Assembly: GCA_020137815.1 (NCBI GenBank)
Contig: CM035352.1
Location: 1,118,175 to 1,182,174, forward strand
Reading direction: 5' to 3'
Source of the DNA: Hormiphora californensis
Taxonomy: Eukaryota; Ctenophora; Tentaculata; Cydippida; Pleurobrachiidae
DNA length: 64,000 nucleotides
Both the position numbers and the translations under genes were made by a program. Numbering within the stretch: the stretch's first letter is position 1; every line of letters begins with the position of its first letter. Below, piece by piece: positions 24,701 to 42,659 of this stretch. The notes under the pieces were generated by a model, which was not told the DNA's origin, ran no database searches, and saw only the letters and a program-made list of their open reading frames with translations.

Positions 24701-27075
24701 GCCCTTGCACATTGCGTGTTCTGTCCCTTGCACCGCGCCCTTGCACCAAATTCTATTTTCCGTTCTGCTTAAAATATCGACTTGAAACTTTGTAGGAATG
24801 TTCTTCAATCATAAAAGATGATGTTCGAAAAGTGGGAATAGTCAAAATTAATTAATTAGTTAGTTAGAGCCGTGCAAAAAATGGAATTTGGTGCAAGGGC
24901 AGGCAATGTGCAAGGGCAAATGGTGCAAGGGCAGCCCTTGCACCAATTTTATGATCGAACTGTGTCCACACCGTTTAATATTTTGACACGAAACTTTCTA
25001 TGCATGTTCTAGTAGCATAACTACGAGTACTAGAAGAGCCGTATGATTAATATATCAATTAGGTAATTAATTATAGGCAAATTAATCAAAATTTGCCCTT
25101 GCACAATTTGTGCAAATTTCCCCTGAACATGTGCCCTTGCACCATTTTGTTTGCCCATGCACTAAATTATATTTTCCGTTATGCTTAAAATATCGACTTG
25201 AAACTTTCTAGGAATGTTCTTCATGCATAAAACATATAATATAATCTACAGAAAGTGGGAATAGTCAAAATTAATTAATTAATTACTTAGAGATTAATTT
25301 TGGGGTGGCCCCTGCACAATTTTGGCAAATTTGATATTCAAACTTTGAGCCTTTGTGAAAGTAATGAAAATTATTTATTTCAGGTTATGATGAACAATAA
25401 GCTATAAAAACGCCCCTTTTTGTTACACAAGCCTGTGCTTGGTATCGAAGACACCTCACACTCTGTCGCCGGGCGACCTTCGCGTGCACACGCTGGCAAG
25501 GGGTAACTTCGTAACCAAAGCCTGTGCATTGTGCATAATGAAATGGATAAATTTTCATCCAGTTGCTGGCGATAGAACTCGATAGAGTTCGATTGATTTA
25601 CCATGACAACGGAGTTGGTTACCATACTAACCAGAGAATTCGTTGTAAAATAGTCCTTTCTTGCTATAAACTCGGCCTTTAGATAGAAAATTGATTTTAT
25701 TCTACTCGCACTAATGCAAGGGCATTTCACAGTTTGGTGCCGTTATTTTTGTCTCTATTTTTAATAGGATTTTGGGATTAGACTGAAAGTATGGGATCAT
25801 TTGAGAAGTAGTGAAGATTTGAAAATGTTAGCAACTTGCCGGTGCGACAAACTAAACCCATATGATTCCAACTTCGGGTCGGACGAGGGGAAGCTTGCCT
25901 TTTGCGAACATAACAGTGTATGGTGTGTGTACATTGTACACACCATAAATTCGTCTGGAATGGTATTAATTTTAGTTGCTTTGTTCCCTGACCGCCCTGA
26001 CCAGTGTAATGAATCCTTTCTCCCACAGATTCACTGTGAAATGTGACTTCCTAGCCTGTACACACAAAACGTTTATGGTGAATGACGATGATAAGACTGG
26101 CGATCTTACAGCTGATGTGTATGTGCAGACTGGCGGAGTTCTAACCGAGACAGTATACAAGTGTATGAACGGTGATGATAAAGATGCGAGTAAGTAGTAT
26201 AGTAGTGGTAAACTGTTAGTGTATAAAATGTAAAACACCAAATCAGTGCTGGCACACTTTCTAAAAGCAGCCATAGCCAGAAATTTCATTGTGTTCCAGA
26301 AATACCCCTTTATATCATGTGTGCAGTAACGCTTGATCGTCTTCAGCAACGAAGGTGACGTGCATGGATGGTATGAAGGTCCTGACATCTGTCGGTGGCG
26401 TATGCAAGACAACTCTAAAGCCAATAATCTGCACAAAACACGATAACGGAACCTATGAGAAATCATGTGTAAGTTCAAGACATACCTGTCTGTTTCATCG
26501 TGTAATTTCATGGTCATTGTTTTGAGAACATTATAGATTGCCCAAAATCTCAGTCCCCGGTTCCGCCACCCCTGCCCTTAAAATCCTTGTTCAGACCTTG
26601 ACGTGGGACCGGGGCAGGGGACACGCAATCAGTATTATATCTAATTGTTATATCTAATTGTTATATTTAATTGTTATATCTAATTAGTATACCTATTAAC
26701 TCAGGAGGATCAGGATGCTTCAAATACGGATAGCCAGTGCAGATGCCCCGCAAGCACACCCTACTACCACATTGCAGATGGTAATCACTAATAACAAACA
26801 CAGTTAAATTGTTGTCGCACATATAGATAAAGGTTGCAACATGAACTACCTGATAATTTCCCCTAATTAGTTGCACTTGCATTATAATTCATTTCATGAT
26901 ACGTGTTTAATTCAATTAGCTGAATCCAGGAGTTAAGTTTGAACACAAAAGTATATCTTGGTAGATGTCAATTGAAAAACTTCTTGTTTCAGGAACGTGC
27001 CAAGAGAAGTGTGGAGCTCGGGGCATTTTCGTCTCCATGTTCCTCGTCTTAGCTGCTTTCATCCGATTCCTGTAA
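21731..27075 (+). CDS. Secreted, probably GPI-anchored cysteine-containing surface protein, 8 exons, 377 aa
   Basis: CDS exons 21731-21794, 22815-22979, 23084-23176, 23254-23623, 26029-26189, 26347-26468, 26705-26780, 26993-27075; phases agree at every junction (1134 nt). The start encodes a clear signal peptide (MLLLLALFALAVPAAHG). The ectodomain has regularly spaced cysteines and beta-strand-like segments (EITCTF, IQFSCTA, MKLECDA, GTCTYG, FTVKCDF), suggesting several small immunoglobulin-like or similar beta domains, then a Cys-rich end (CRCPAS, CQEKCG). The C-terminus is small residues followed by a hydrophobic tail (FVSMFLVLAAFIRFL) with nothing after it, the pattern of a GPI signal; a single-pass tail is the alternative. 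One NGT glycosylation site is seen. Introns carry several mobile elements. I know no named family for it. Confidence 0.82.
21971..22046. repeat. Perfect 25-bp hairpin
   Basis: CTGAATAAAGAGATCTGAGC and five more bases are repeated inverted around a 26-nt AT-rich loop of ATTA repeats. It lies in intron 1 of the GPI-protein gene; a decayed fold-back element is likely. Confidence 0.85.
22311..22471. mobile_element. pogo/Tigger-like MITE fragment
   Basis: Repeated GTTAAATCGGGGT motifs run into a right end of GGGGTCCGACTG next to TA. The matching left end is missing. Same family as the elements at 27266 and 41493. Confidence 0.65.
23985..24276. mobile_element. 292-bp element with 71-bp identical inverted ends
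   Basis: Left end begins GGGATCCCTAAAAAAG; the right end is its reverse complement, identical over about 71 bp as I read it. TA flanks both sides (23983-23984, 24277-24278). Another partial copy of the CTCTGGGTGTAACGACTG part lies just inside the left end. No coding capacity. It is in intron 4 of the GPI-protein gene. Confidence 0.8.
24308..25320. repeat. Degenerate repeat region with GCCCTTGCACC motifs
   Basis: The motif GTGCAAGGGC or its complement occurs about ten times. A longer stretch beginning ATCGACTTGAAACTTTGTAG and ending in TTAATTAATTA occurs at about 24575, 24775 and 25190. It looks like old tandem copies of one repeat inside intron 4 of the GPI-protein gene. Confidence 0.65.
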
Positions 27076-27199
27076 TGTGGAGTTAACACACCATGTTTAT
27101 ACTGGAGTAAACTACCAGATATAATATGTATATAGTTTGTACTAGATTACTGGCAAAGACAGAGAGACTGGGAGCGTTTATTTTAGTGTTGTTGTAATT

Positions 27200-27205
27200 A
27201 ATAAA
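27200..27205 (+). terminator. Polyadenylation signal AATAAA
   Basis: AATAAA 125 nt after the stop of the GPI-protein gene, the likely signal for its 3' end. Confidence 0.6.
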
Positions 27206-27265
27206 CTCCGATTAGATTTATCAAAAAATGGAACATAATTGTTTTGGGGTACAGTTTACAAAGTA

Positions 27266-27417
27266 CAGTCGGACCCCGATTTACCGGGAGGATAAACTTC
27301 CACGATAGAAACAATCGGCGTCAAAAACAGCAGTATTTGACCCCGATATACCGGGTACCCTGATTTACCGAGAAAACCCTTTCCCCCCGAGCATCCCGGT
27401 AAATCGGAGTCCGACTG
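27266..27417. mobile_element. 152-bp pogo/Tigger-like MITE, complete
   Basis: CAGTCGGACCCCGATTTACC at the left and the near-perfect inverse at the right, with TA on both sides. The short length and TIR type fit a non-autonomous pogo-like element. Related copies: 22311-22471 and 41493-41757. Confidence 0.8.
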
Positions 27418-27683
27418 TATAACCATCCTGAGATCATGAGACTGGAAGTGTTAGAATGCTCGCTGGAATCTGGATGATAGATCCTACGTGATTAAACTGG
27501 TGTACCATACCTCCCCTGTTTCCCCGTGGAAACAATAAATGTAAAGGAGGGTTAGAGCATAACAAACCACACCATGGTAAATGAAATAATGTCCCGGCAT
27601 GTTATAGTGGCTAGTAATCTCTCCTCTTACTCGCTAGGTCTCTGTCTGGCGGCGCCAGAACCCAATTTGATTCTAAAATGCGC

Positions 27684-28152
27684 TCAGATGGGGTCCATAG
27701 CACCTGTTTTAGCGCATGTTGAACGAAGTGTCTCATCAGAAACGTTCGTAAACTTGAAAGTAGGTGTTGTTTTCTGTTGATTACTGGTTTCCTGTGAAGG
27801 GGGCATATTCTCCTGTCGCTCTTTCTCCATGGCCTGGTAGTTCTTTTCAACTTTTCCTTTAAAAGCGTTCATAAATGCCTCAGCAAGGTCAGTATACTCG
27901 ATGTTGCCAGGTACAACCACTGGTTTCTCCCTACCCAACAGGTTATTTGCAGTCTGCCACGTCCCACGAGGATCGTGTCGTTGTGCTTCCAGCTTTACAC
28001 TTAACAGTAAAAAAGCCTTCCCTCACCCTCTCAGTCTCTTTCTCCTGGTCTTTGGACTCCTGGAAAAGTTCAAGTAACTCCAACGGATTTGTAGATTTTC
28101 TCAGCTTAAACCTGTATTTTCTCTCTTTCCTTCTTCGTAACTTCTTCGCCAT
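27684..28152 (-). CDS. Small basic protein, two exons, unidentified
   Basis: Exon 1 starts at ATG 28152 and encodes MAKKLRRRKERKYRFKLRK followed by a charged helix. A second open segment (about 27922-27684) reads REKPVVVPGNIEYTDLAEAF and a Lys/Glu-rich helix, ending at TGA 27684. The frames differ, so a short intron is needed; two splice choices fit (donor after 28028-28027 with acceptor before AAACCA, or a donor about 20 nt further with acceptor GGGTAG). The last 20 codons overlap a dispersed palindromic repeat, so the true end may differ. The basic N-terminus suggests a nuclear or nucleolar, RNA-associated role, but that is inference. It is divergent from TBC1D31. Confidence 0.5.
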
Positions 28153-29015
28153 TTGACATGTCAACCCAAACCCCAGCCAAAACCCCAACCCAAACCCAAA
28201 CCCCAACCCAAACCCTAACCCCATACCCTAACCCCACTTTATACTTTAGCACTAACCCTAAAAAACCCTAAAAAACCCTAAAAAACCGTTTGTCAGCCCT
28301 CACCAAACACGGGCGCCGTTACGATCTGGGTGTTTGGAGGCCTGTTTACAGGTGCGCACTGCCAAAAAAGTTGATTCACTAAAATGGCTCTAAATCTGGT
28401 AGGGAATGTCAAGGCCTAACCCCAACCCAAATCCCAACCCTAAGTCCTAACCCTAACTCTACTTTAGCCCTAACCCTAAAAAACCGTTTGTCAGCACTCC
28501 CAAAACACCCAGATTTTAACGCTGGCCGATTATAATCGCGCCCGCCCACGCATGCCAAGCATGGCAACATCATAAACTCAGCGGCAGCGCTTTTACTATT
28601 TTTGTCGCGCGTTCCATTTTGCGTCCCAGTTTCGATTTTACTTGTTGAGGCTGGGGGAAAAAAGTTGTCGCGTGCGCGCGTCGAGGAAAAAAAGTTGTCG
28701 TTAAAATTTGACATGTTGAAAAATTTTCAATAAAATTTGAAAATCACTGTCTCATCTCTCGCTGCTGATGCATATTCCACCTTGGTATGGGCTAAATTCT
28801 TCATACATGTACCCCCCCTGGGAGTGGCCCTGGAGTGTCAAGATTTAGGTCCACCGTCCCATGACCCCATCGGGATTTGTCATTTGCGGTTTGCGGGAGC
28901 TCTGCCGGCTGTACCTTGACCTCGTTTTAGGGTTCCATCCCACTCCCCAATACTGAAGAAATGTCAATTAAATTAAAAAAGCACAATTTCGAAACAAAAC
29001 ACATTTTTTAAGCCG
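28153..29015. other. Divergent intergenic region of the basic-protein and TBC1D31 genes
   Basis: Holds telomere-like repeats at its left part, a CpG-rich patch near 28660-28690 (GTCGCGTGCGCGCG) and AT-rich sequence before the TBC1D31 start. It probably contains both promoters. No other gene seen. Confidence 0.5.
28160..28480. repeat. Degenerate telomere-like CCCTAA/CCCAAA repeats
   Basis: Runs of AACCCAAACCCCAACCC and CCCTAACCCC at 28162-28250, CCCTAAAAAA repeats at 28256-28287, and a second patch at 28416-28485. Units are close to the animal telomere hexamer CCCTAA but irregular. They begin 10-20 bp from the start codon of the basic-protein gene. Confidence 0.75.
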
Positions 29016-35006
<5,991 letters not shown>

Positions 35007-35630
35007 AAGAGTCGCCTGACACTGTGTCCGTTAAATGAACAATTCGGGAGAAGAGAGACTTGTATCATCTATATCTCTCTTTCCCCCTTCTCATTATCTA
35101 TTATTCCCGCATATGTAATACGATCTTGATATATACCCATTGAAGGGATATCCAAGAAGCAACATATTAGCTTCATCTCTTTCTTTTGTATAGGGGTGGC
35201 TTTGATCATGTTCTTATTATTATGTACTATGATTAAGTGCATTAATTTTCCCACCAGGTGTTAACAGCACAGTGCCCGTTTTCGTGTGCTTTTGTATTTT
35301 ATCTGGAGGATTATATTTCCGAGTACGATGTACCTACATCAACATGTTATTCTTCGCCTTGCATTATATGCTGTGTTTATCTTTGCAAAACTATGTGATA
35401 TTGGTTAGGGACTGTATAGTAATTGTTGAGCCTCTGGTGGCCGAATCGTTATGCCTGATCATGTGTAACAAGACAACACGTTTTCATGAGCGAATATTCG
35501 CGAATGGGGTCGTGGAGGCTGGAACTAATATGTAGGAAAATAATGTGAGCAGTTTTGGACGCGGCGGCAAAAATTACACTGTAAATAATATAATACTTAG
35601 GAATTTATAGGCTAGACCTAAACCTCTACT

Positions 35631-35811
<181 letters not shown>

Positions 35812-36638
35812 TTTCTCTCTCACGCCATCTTTATCGCTCTTGATTTCTCCCCTTCCTCACACATATTTTCCTTTTATGTGGCCATTATATAATTGCCGTT
35901 TGACTCTCTGGAGTGCAGCAGTAGGGCCTTCCCCGGATAGTAGGCTATAGTTGCATTGCTAAGCTGGTTCTAATAACAACTTTGAAGTCATCTGATATTA
36001 ATTAATATTATTTCTTCAATATATACCATGCGTATTTGTCAAGTTGTCATGAGCGAATGATTTTTCAAAAATTCATATATAGGACGGAGTCTTTATCTTA
36101 GTTCAGAGAACCGTTAGAATGTATAACTCCTCACGGCTCCAAGTCTCTATCTTGCCAGGGCCTGGATCGAATTAGGGAGGCAACTGGAATGAGCTGCTCG
36201 TAGGAGCATTCCCACGAGTGCTCATGACTCATAAGCATGACACTGTTGTACGATACGTATTTACAATACGGAACCAAATGTATACCCATTGCTTAAAATC
36301 GTTGGCAGATTGGGAATGGCGAGGCCAATAATTGCCAAATCGAAAATTTCAAATATTTTACATTTTCGATTCCTCCCACTTCCGTCCAGTCATGTCAACA
36401 ACAGCTTACAATCCTACCCACCCCCGTAGCGGTAGAGTGTCACGTGATGTTTCAGTTCAATGAAACTGCCACTTGACGCCAATCATTCTTATTGCTACAT
36501 TTCAGGAAATTTGACAAATCTCTCCACGTCAAATTCCAAACAATCGGAGCCGGTGTAAGAGCGGTGAGAGTTCCCCAAAAGGGAAAAGCAACGTGATTTT
36601 ACAGATAGAGCGGCAAAGAATTCATATGTCAGCCGAGG

Positions 36639-36649
<11 letters not shown>

Positions 36650-36716
<67 letters not shown>

Positions 36717-36745
36717 GAGAGAGAGAGAGAGAGTCTGGGAGAGAT

Positions 36746-36802
<57 letters not shown>
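36650..36802. repeat. (GA)n microsatellite
   Basis: Two GA blocks separated by about 40 bp of AG-rich sequence. Confidence 0.97.
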
Positions 36803-36808
<6 letters not shown>

Positions 36809-38464
36809 ATGATCAGGGAGAGAACGAAAATGAGAGGGAGAGATCAGGAGAACAGAAAAACAGAGCTCTATTATTATATTTATAGAAAGAGAGGGGGAGG
36901 GAGAGAAAGAGGGGGTGGGGGTCAGAGTCGGTCGTCTCGGGAATATCTGCTTCTCAACGGCAAGCACACACCAAATTGCAATCAGGGAGGACGTTTCGTA
37001 CCCGACCGCGACCCCACCACCATCTTGAAAATGTTGTAGTATAATGTACAGATCACCTGTCTGTATCAAATGTGTGTGTCTGTCTGTCTTCATTGATAAT
37101 GCTATGACATCACATTATTTATGATGCTTGTGTTTAATCCTAATTCTCTCTTGACAGCTTTTTCCAGTCCAACTCGAAAGCTGCACTACCAGCAAATTAC
37201 TACTGATCAAGATCTTTATGAAGTTGATCAAGTATGATCAGTTTGTACGCACTCTTACGCAAAACCAAATATTGAAAACGCTTCTGCACTAAAGCTTTCC
37301 ATGATAAGTCGTAACTAAAAGTAAAAAATATAATCAATGATCACACAAACGTTTTGTTCTACAGCTTGCCAGTATGACGTTATTTTGTATTTTTAGACAA
37401 ATATTTTATGACGCAAGTAAGGTGTTTTACTAATCGAGCAAGCTGTGCAAATGCTATCTAGTACTTGGCGGTATATTAATCGAGAAAGTATCTTCCATTG
37501 GATATAAAAGCTTCAACTTTCCGTCACTCCGTCAGTTAGATAGTATTTGCACACTCAACACTGCACTGTAAAGGTACTGTACCCGCTCCTTTGAACTCTT
37601 TTACAATTTGTGCATTTGGATTGATTTTTTATCGCGTCGAGCTCCGTTGAGATAAAATTATCTTCCTGTTATGATTATAGCAGGAATATTAAAAAATATT
37701 GTTACTAAAAAATTACTACAATTATCAAGAAGTCCAATACAAAGGCCAAAGGGTTGATCATTGATCATTGATCTACCGATTCTACCGAACCCTCATAAAG
37801 AGAAATAAAATGACGATGTTATCATTATTCCTTCTCGGTCCCAATTTCATTTTTTTCATTTTTGTTTTTTGAATCTCATTCTCAGTGCGCTCAGGTCAGA
37901 TTAGTGCCACTACACCTGTCAGGCTTGGCCACATTGATGCCCTGTCTGGCGCCGCGACCCATCTGAGCGCACTGTCAATCAAATGGGGTATGGCGCCGCT
38001 CATACAGTTGATGCCTGAGTGAGATCGCGCAGCGACCGAGATCGATCTCACATAGGATAGGTTGCAATGGAGCCAACTGTCAGGCGAATGCTCTGACAGC
38101 GCCAATTGCCAAACAGGGCAAACAGATCCTTCCGGAGTATTTTTTATAGGTTCACATCCTTTCTTATCTGAGCGATTACTATTCATCAAACAGTATTTTA
38201 AATTATCGTGCTTCTGCAGAATTCTGAACCAATGGGCCAAAGATTAATGAAATCTACCCCGGCCCTAATTGTTCTATGCACGGTGCATTGCACCGAGATT
38301 TCAGATTATGCAAAAGTTCAGATATTCTGCAGATTGGTTGTTGATTGGTACGTGATAGACAAGATAAGAAATTATTCATCATCGAGCTGATTCAATTCAA
38401 AAAGGGAAAGAGAATAATTCATATGCAGGTGTTCTTTTACAGCGAGAGAAAGAAAGTAGGGAGG

Positions 38465-38597
<133 letters not shown>

Positions 38598-39453
38598 CAA
38601 AGAGAGGAAAATCCACATACGTGCTCCAATTTCAGCCATATAGAATTCTCGCCCTTATGGGCATGTGTGTGCATGATAACGTACTGCTAAGTTGCTGGCC
38701 CCGCTACCGCCTACCCCCGTGAGAAGTTAATTTTACCCTATATACTAGTTTTTTATCAATCAACATCACTCCATTAATTTTTACCTTCCCCTTTCGGTCT
38801 TTTATATTCGCACCGTTATATTTGGTAACTCTAACTTTGAATTTCGACATGCTCCATTGACTTTGGTCGTAAAACTCGTATTTCAATAATTATTAATAAT
38901 CTATAATATCAGCAGCCGAGCTTCTTGGTTACGAAGTCACCCCTGTTATTATATTGCATATGGGTTTGCGAAGGGGTAATTTCATTACCAACCGAGCTTC
39001 TTCAGTGGTCTATCAGTATAATATCAATATCAATATATGATTAATATGATATGCACAGTTCGTAGTGTCTGAGGCCTTTATTTCGAAATACAGGCCTCTG
39101 ATTGGCTCGGGCACCAGCACCAAAAAGGATCAAAAATGAATGGGCTCAAGCCCAAACTTCCCGATAAGATAAAAAGCTAATTTCGCAGAATTCCGGTTGC
39201 GTTGGATTCGTCTTGAAAAGGTGATTCAGAAAAGCTTCGTTCTCCTAGGGGGTTTCAGACCACAGTCAGATCCTAACAGCTACAGTTCTGTGTCTTTTTA
39301 TTTTGCTTTTAGCTTCGTTGATTCCCCAATCCCCCATTTGTGTGTGTGAGTCTCTGGATTATTCAAGATTCTGTACCAACATAACATTTTAGGTATTTTA
39401 TCTTGGGTTGATACTTTTCAATAAACCACAGATCCAACTAGCGGGTTTACGAT

Positions 39454-40781
39454 ATGACGTCATCAAGCATGGATTACACAGTACCAGGAGAACAGCAGCA
39501 AGTCTGTAAACGGTGCAATGCATTACGGATACACAGTTCCATTAACACTCTCCTTCTTCTCCTTGTTGTCGGTACTGCCATCATTTATCATACTCTCTTC
39601 AAATCAGAACTACCAACAGTAAGTCTTACACGGTCGCTTGTAGTGGGAAAACGGTAATGGAAAACTGAGTTACAGTAAGACGACGCGCAACCGTTGCCAA
39701 TCAGGGCGCTAGTTCATGCTGAACACATGCACTTTTTGCCGTGCGTTATGCAACGTGCGCGTCTCCTTACTGTATTTTCATTACGGTAATACGACTACAA
39801 GCAGCACTTGCAGGGTTCTAGCCTTTTTGGAAATAGGGGCGGTCCTCTAATTGGATTTGGGGTTACTAAGGGATCAGTAGTAATTTGCCACATATGAGAA
39901 GCAAATAAAGAGAAAGTGATTAATTTCTTTTAAAATTAGCAACTCTTGGTCTTGTTGACTGATTTTAATAAAATCCTTGGTCTAGGTCAGCACAGTGGAG
40001 AACTCAGAACCAGTAAAAAGGGTTCAGTATGAGCATGATGTCACTGTGGAACAGAACCCCACCACATACCCCCATACAACAGACCCACCAGCAACTGTTA
40101 ATAACAGTGTTATGACAGGTAAATATATAGAGCAGTTATCCTATATCGTCGAACTATCGAGAACATACCAGTCGTGCGTGGACTTTGAGTTTTTAGTTCC
40201 TACCCATTTGGTAAGCTTCCAAACATTTCAGAAATCATGAGCGGTGATCCTCCTTCTACAGTGGTGGCCAACTTGAAAAGTAGCACTAGGTCAGGACGAC
40301 AAAGACACCCCCGTGCGGGGAGGAACGGGAGGAGAGGGAAGAATCGGAGGGGCAGTAACAGCGGTCAGTCAGCGTTGAACACAGCAAAGAGCATTATGAA
40401 GTACATTAGCCCTATCCTGAGGCCTAACAGTGGTACTTGCATGCCGATTGCAGTAAGTGAATTCTCAACTGCAGACTGCTCTCAAGAAGGTGGCCACGAA
40501 GGAGTTTGGTAAGTTGAAACATTTATAACAGGGGAGCTGTAGCACTGTATTATAACCATAGTCTGACAATCTTTTCGTCTACCCCCCCCCCTCCGCCCAC
40601 CACATAGCATCACGAATTACCCAGCTAATGCATGTATTATACCACATGTTGCCTTGATCCTATCTGAACAAACTGCACATACAGGTACGTGAAAAGTATA
40701 AAGGTGGACCATGCGAGGAAGGTTCACGAGGTTGAATGCTGTCAGATCCTACTAGAACTTGAAGTAGATGATCCGACCTGA
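39454..40781 (+). CDS. Type II single-pass membrane protein, 4 exons, 223 aa, unidentified
   Basis: CDS exons 39454-39618, 39986-40118, 40232-40508, 40685-40781; phases agree and the sum is 672 nt. The start has an in-frame TAG five codons upstream. Residues 1-30 are a short polar N-terminus with CKRCNAL; about 32-48 is a hydrophobic span (TLLLLLVVGTAIIYH), not at the very N-terminus, so the rest is probably outside the cell. The middle is Thr/Pro-rich, then a strongly basic Gly/Arg stretch (RAGRNGRRGKNRRGS) that could be cut by furin-type proteases or bind glycosaminoglycans. The C-terminal 60 residues have Cys at PNSGTCMP, STADCSQE and VECCQIL. The layout (signal anchor, stalk, basic site, Cys-containing end) resembles membrane-tethered ligands such as the TNF type, but no TNF motif is visible. 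A donor used after GTTTG rather than after GCA is needed to keep the frame. Confidence 0.72.
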
Positions 40782-42649
40782 GCTGCTGCTCGTTGAGCCA
40801 GTATTTCGTGTCCCAGCTGCTTTACCATGTGTATGAGACGATTCTTGATAAATTAACATTTTAGGATTTTATGTTATATGTAATATGTAGCCTAAATCAC
40901 ATGCTATGATTATTAAAGGTGGGATTGTGCTATCGCGGGCGTTGTTCAGATTAAATTATATGTGTGATACTAATATATATATATTTGGGTGTTCCTTCCA
41001 TGGAATCTTGTTACAACTAGGTTATTTGATTTTTATTTTAACATCCGGCCGTGGGACAGTGGGCTCCCAGTCCCACTAGACAATCGATGGACAAAGAATT
41101 AGGAGTCAAATGTGGCAAAACTAGAGACTGATAACACATGTTTTATTATTAAATCCTTATCACAGTTTTACCCCGACGAAATTTATACTTTTATGTCTTG
41201 TAGAGAAAAACCGTTTTTGCCCACGAGGATCACCGTGGAATATTTACGGTAAATATTCCACGTTCATCCGGGATACCGGGATGCCTTTTGCAAATTTGTT
41301 ACGGACATAGTGACTACCTGTAGTACAACCAGATCAGATGTCCCGTTTCAGGTTGCGAGGGGCAACATGTAGCAACTATATATAGAGCCGCACACTCAAC
41401 AACAACCTGCTCCTTCATAAACTATTTCATTGACATGTTTTCAGGAAATGTGTGGCGTGCAATTCCGCCATGTGGCGCGCAATTTGGTGCTACAGTCGGA
41501 CCCCGATTTAACTTGCCATGCTACGCGTACGCAGTCTGTATGTTCGCTTACTCGGGCTCGTGTAAGCTCACACTGGGCCTTCGGCCCGATGCGAGAGCTG
41601 ACAGACAAGGAACATGTCAAGATTTAACGGCACCCCGATTTAACGGCAGGATATAGGAAATTAACAGTATTTGACCCATATTTAGCGGACACCCCGATTT
41701 AACGGACAAAACCCTTTCCTCGGCCCCCGAGGGCGCCGTTAAATCGGGGTCCGACTGTACTAAAACACAAGGATTTGTTCTATACTGCTTAATTAAGTGA
41801 TAATGAAATGATCGGAAATAACCTTCCCACCTTAGCTTCACATTAGAAAACAAAGGTGGGTGGGGAAACATAGCATTATGAAACATAATGCAGTTATTTT
41901 TGTTCTTGGAACGAAATCGAATATTCGAATGGCCTGATAAAGATATTGGGATAATTTCTCCTATTTATACCTCGATTAACACCTCCTGCCGTTTGATTTT
42001 GGGGTTTCGGGATAAACGCATGACACAAAGAATATTGATTTGAAGGAAAAATGGCACTAGTAGGAAAACTAAAAACACATTAATTGATTGATAAGACATC
42101 TCTTATAGTACCATGCAGCTATACTGCATACACTCTATTAACTCCAGTCCCAGTTGTAAAACATATCATCTGGCTGCACATGGGTCAGCACTTCAGCAGT
42201 ATCAAAGTTCAATTTCATTACTCTCTTAGATTTAGAACATAAGAGGTCACTTGTCATGCAGAAAGTGTGAACTCCGAAGAATACTGAACCCTATACTCCC
42301 AACTAACCCATGCACTATTCAATCTAAAGGTTCCAATTACAATTCAAATTGATGTATTTAATCAGATGACCCTCATTATCCCGTTCAACCCTTTCTCATG
42401 CATGTGTTTATACACTAGCAGCTGCATTGATGTATATAGAGCTGCTCCAGTCATGTTTTTGGTAATGAATTGGGCTGTACTCTTATAGCTCTGAACATCA
42501 TCAACTGCAAACAATCACGCTCACCTAGCACCCAAGCTGCTGCAGCCCTCGGGCCTCGATAGCAAAAATCATCGCTAAAAAATAAATCACATATTGTCCC
42601 TGTAATAATTTAAAATTGATCGGGCTACTCTATCCATCACTAAATATGG
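40782..42649. other. 3' flank and intergenic, no gene seen
   Basis: Between two convergent genes. A pogo-like MITE sits at 41493-41757. The rest is AT-rich with no exon I can support. Confidence 0.5.
41493..41757. mobile_element. 265-bp pogo/Tigger-like MITE with internal hairpin insert
   Basis: CAGTCGGACCCCGATTTAAC at the left and its inverse at the right with TA on both sides. Internally it has repeated CCCCGATTTAACGG motifs and an extra block with a GGGCCTTCGGCCC hairpin near 41575. Confidence 0.8.
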
Positions 42650-42655
42650 TTTATT
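42650..42655 (-). terminator. Polyadenylation signal AATAAA
   Basis: On the minus strand this AATAAA lies four nucleotides after the SLC4A11-like stop codon, implying a very short 3' UTR. Confidence 0.65.
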
Positions 42656-42659
42656 TGTT

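Larger units (their letters stand above)
27076..27683. other. 3' UTR and intergenic, no gene seen
   Basis: 3' UTR of the GPI-protein gene up to about 27.2 kb, a MITE at 27266-27417, and a copy of the TCTGGCGGCGCCAGA palindrome at about 27647-27661 that touches the 3' end of the next minus-strand gene. Confidence 0.5.

Noticed and set aside
35272-35535. 87-residue hydrophobic open frame 3' of TBC1D31
   Set aside because: Starts inside the likely 3' UTR or flank, with no domain or splice site; AT-rich chance frame is more likely.
37500-37580. TATAAAAG box as a promoter
   Set aside because: No open frame, signal peptide or splice-linked exon could be found downstream before 39454.
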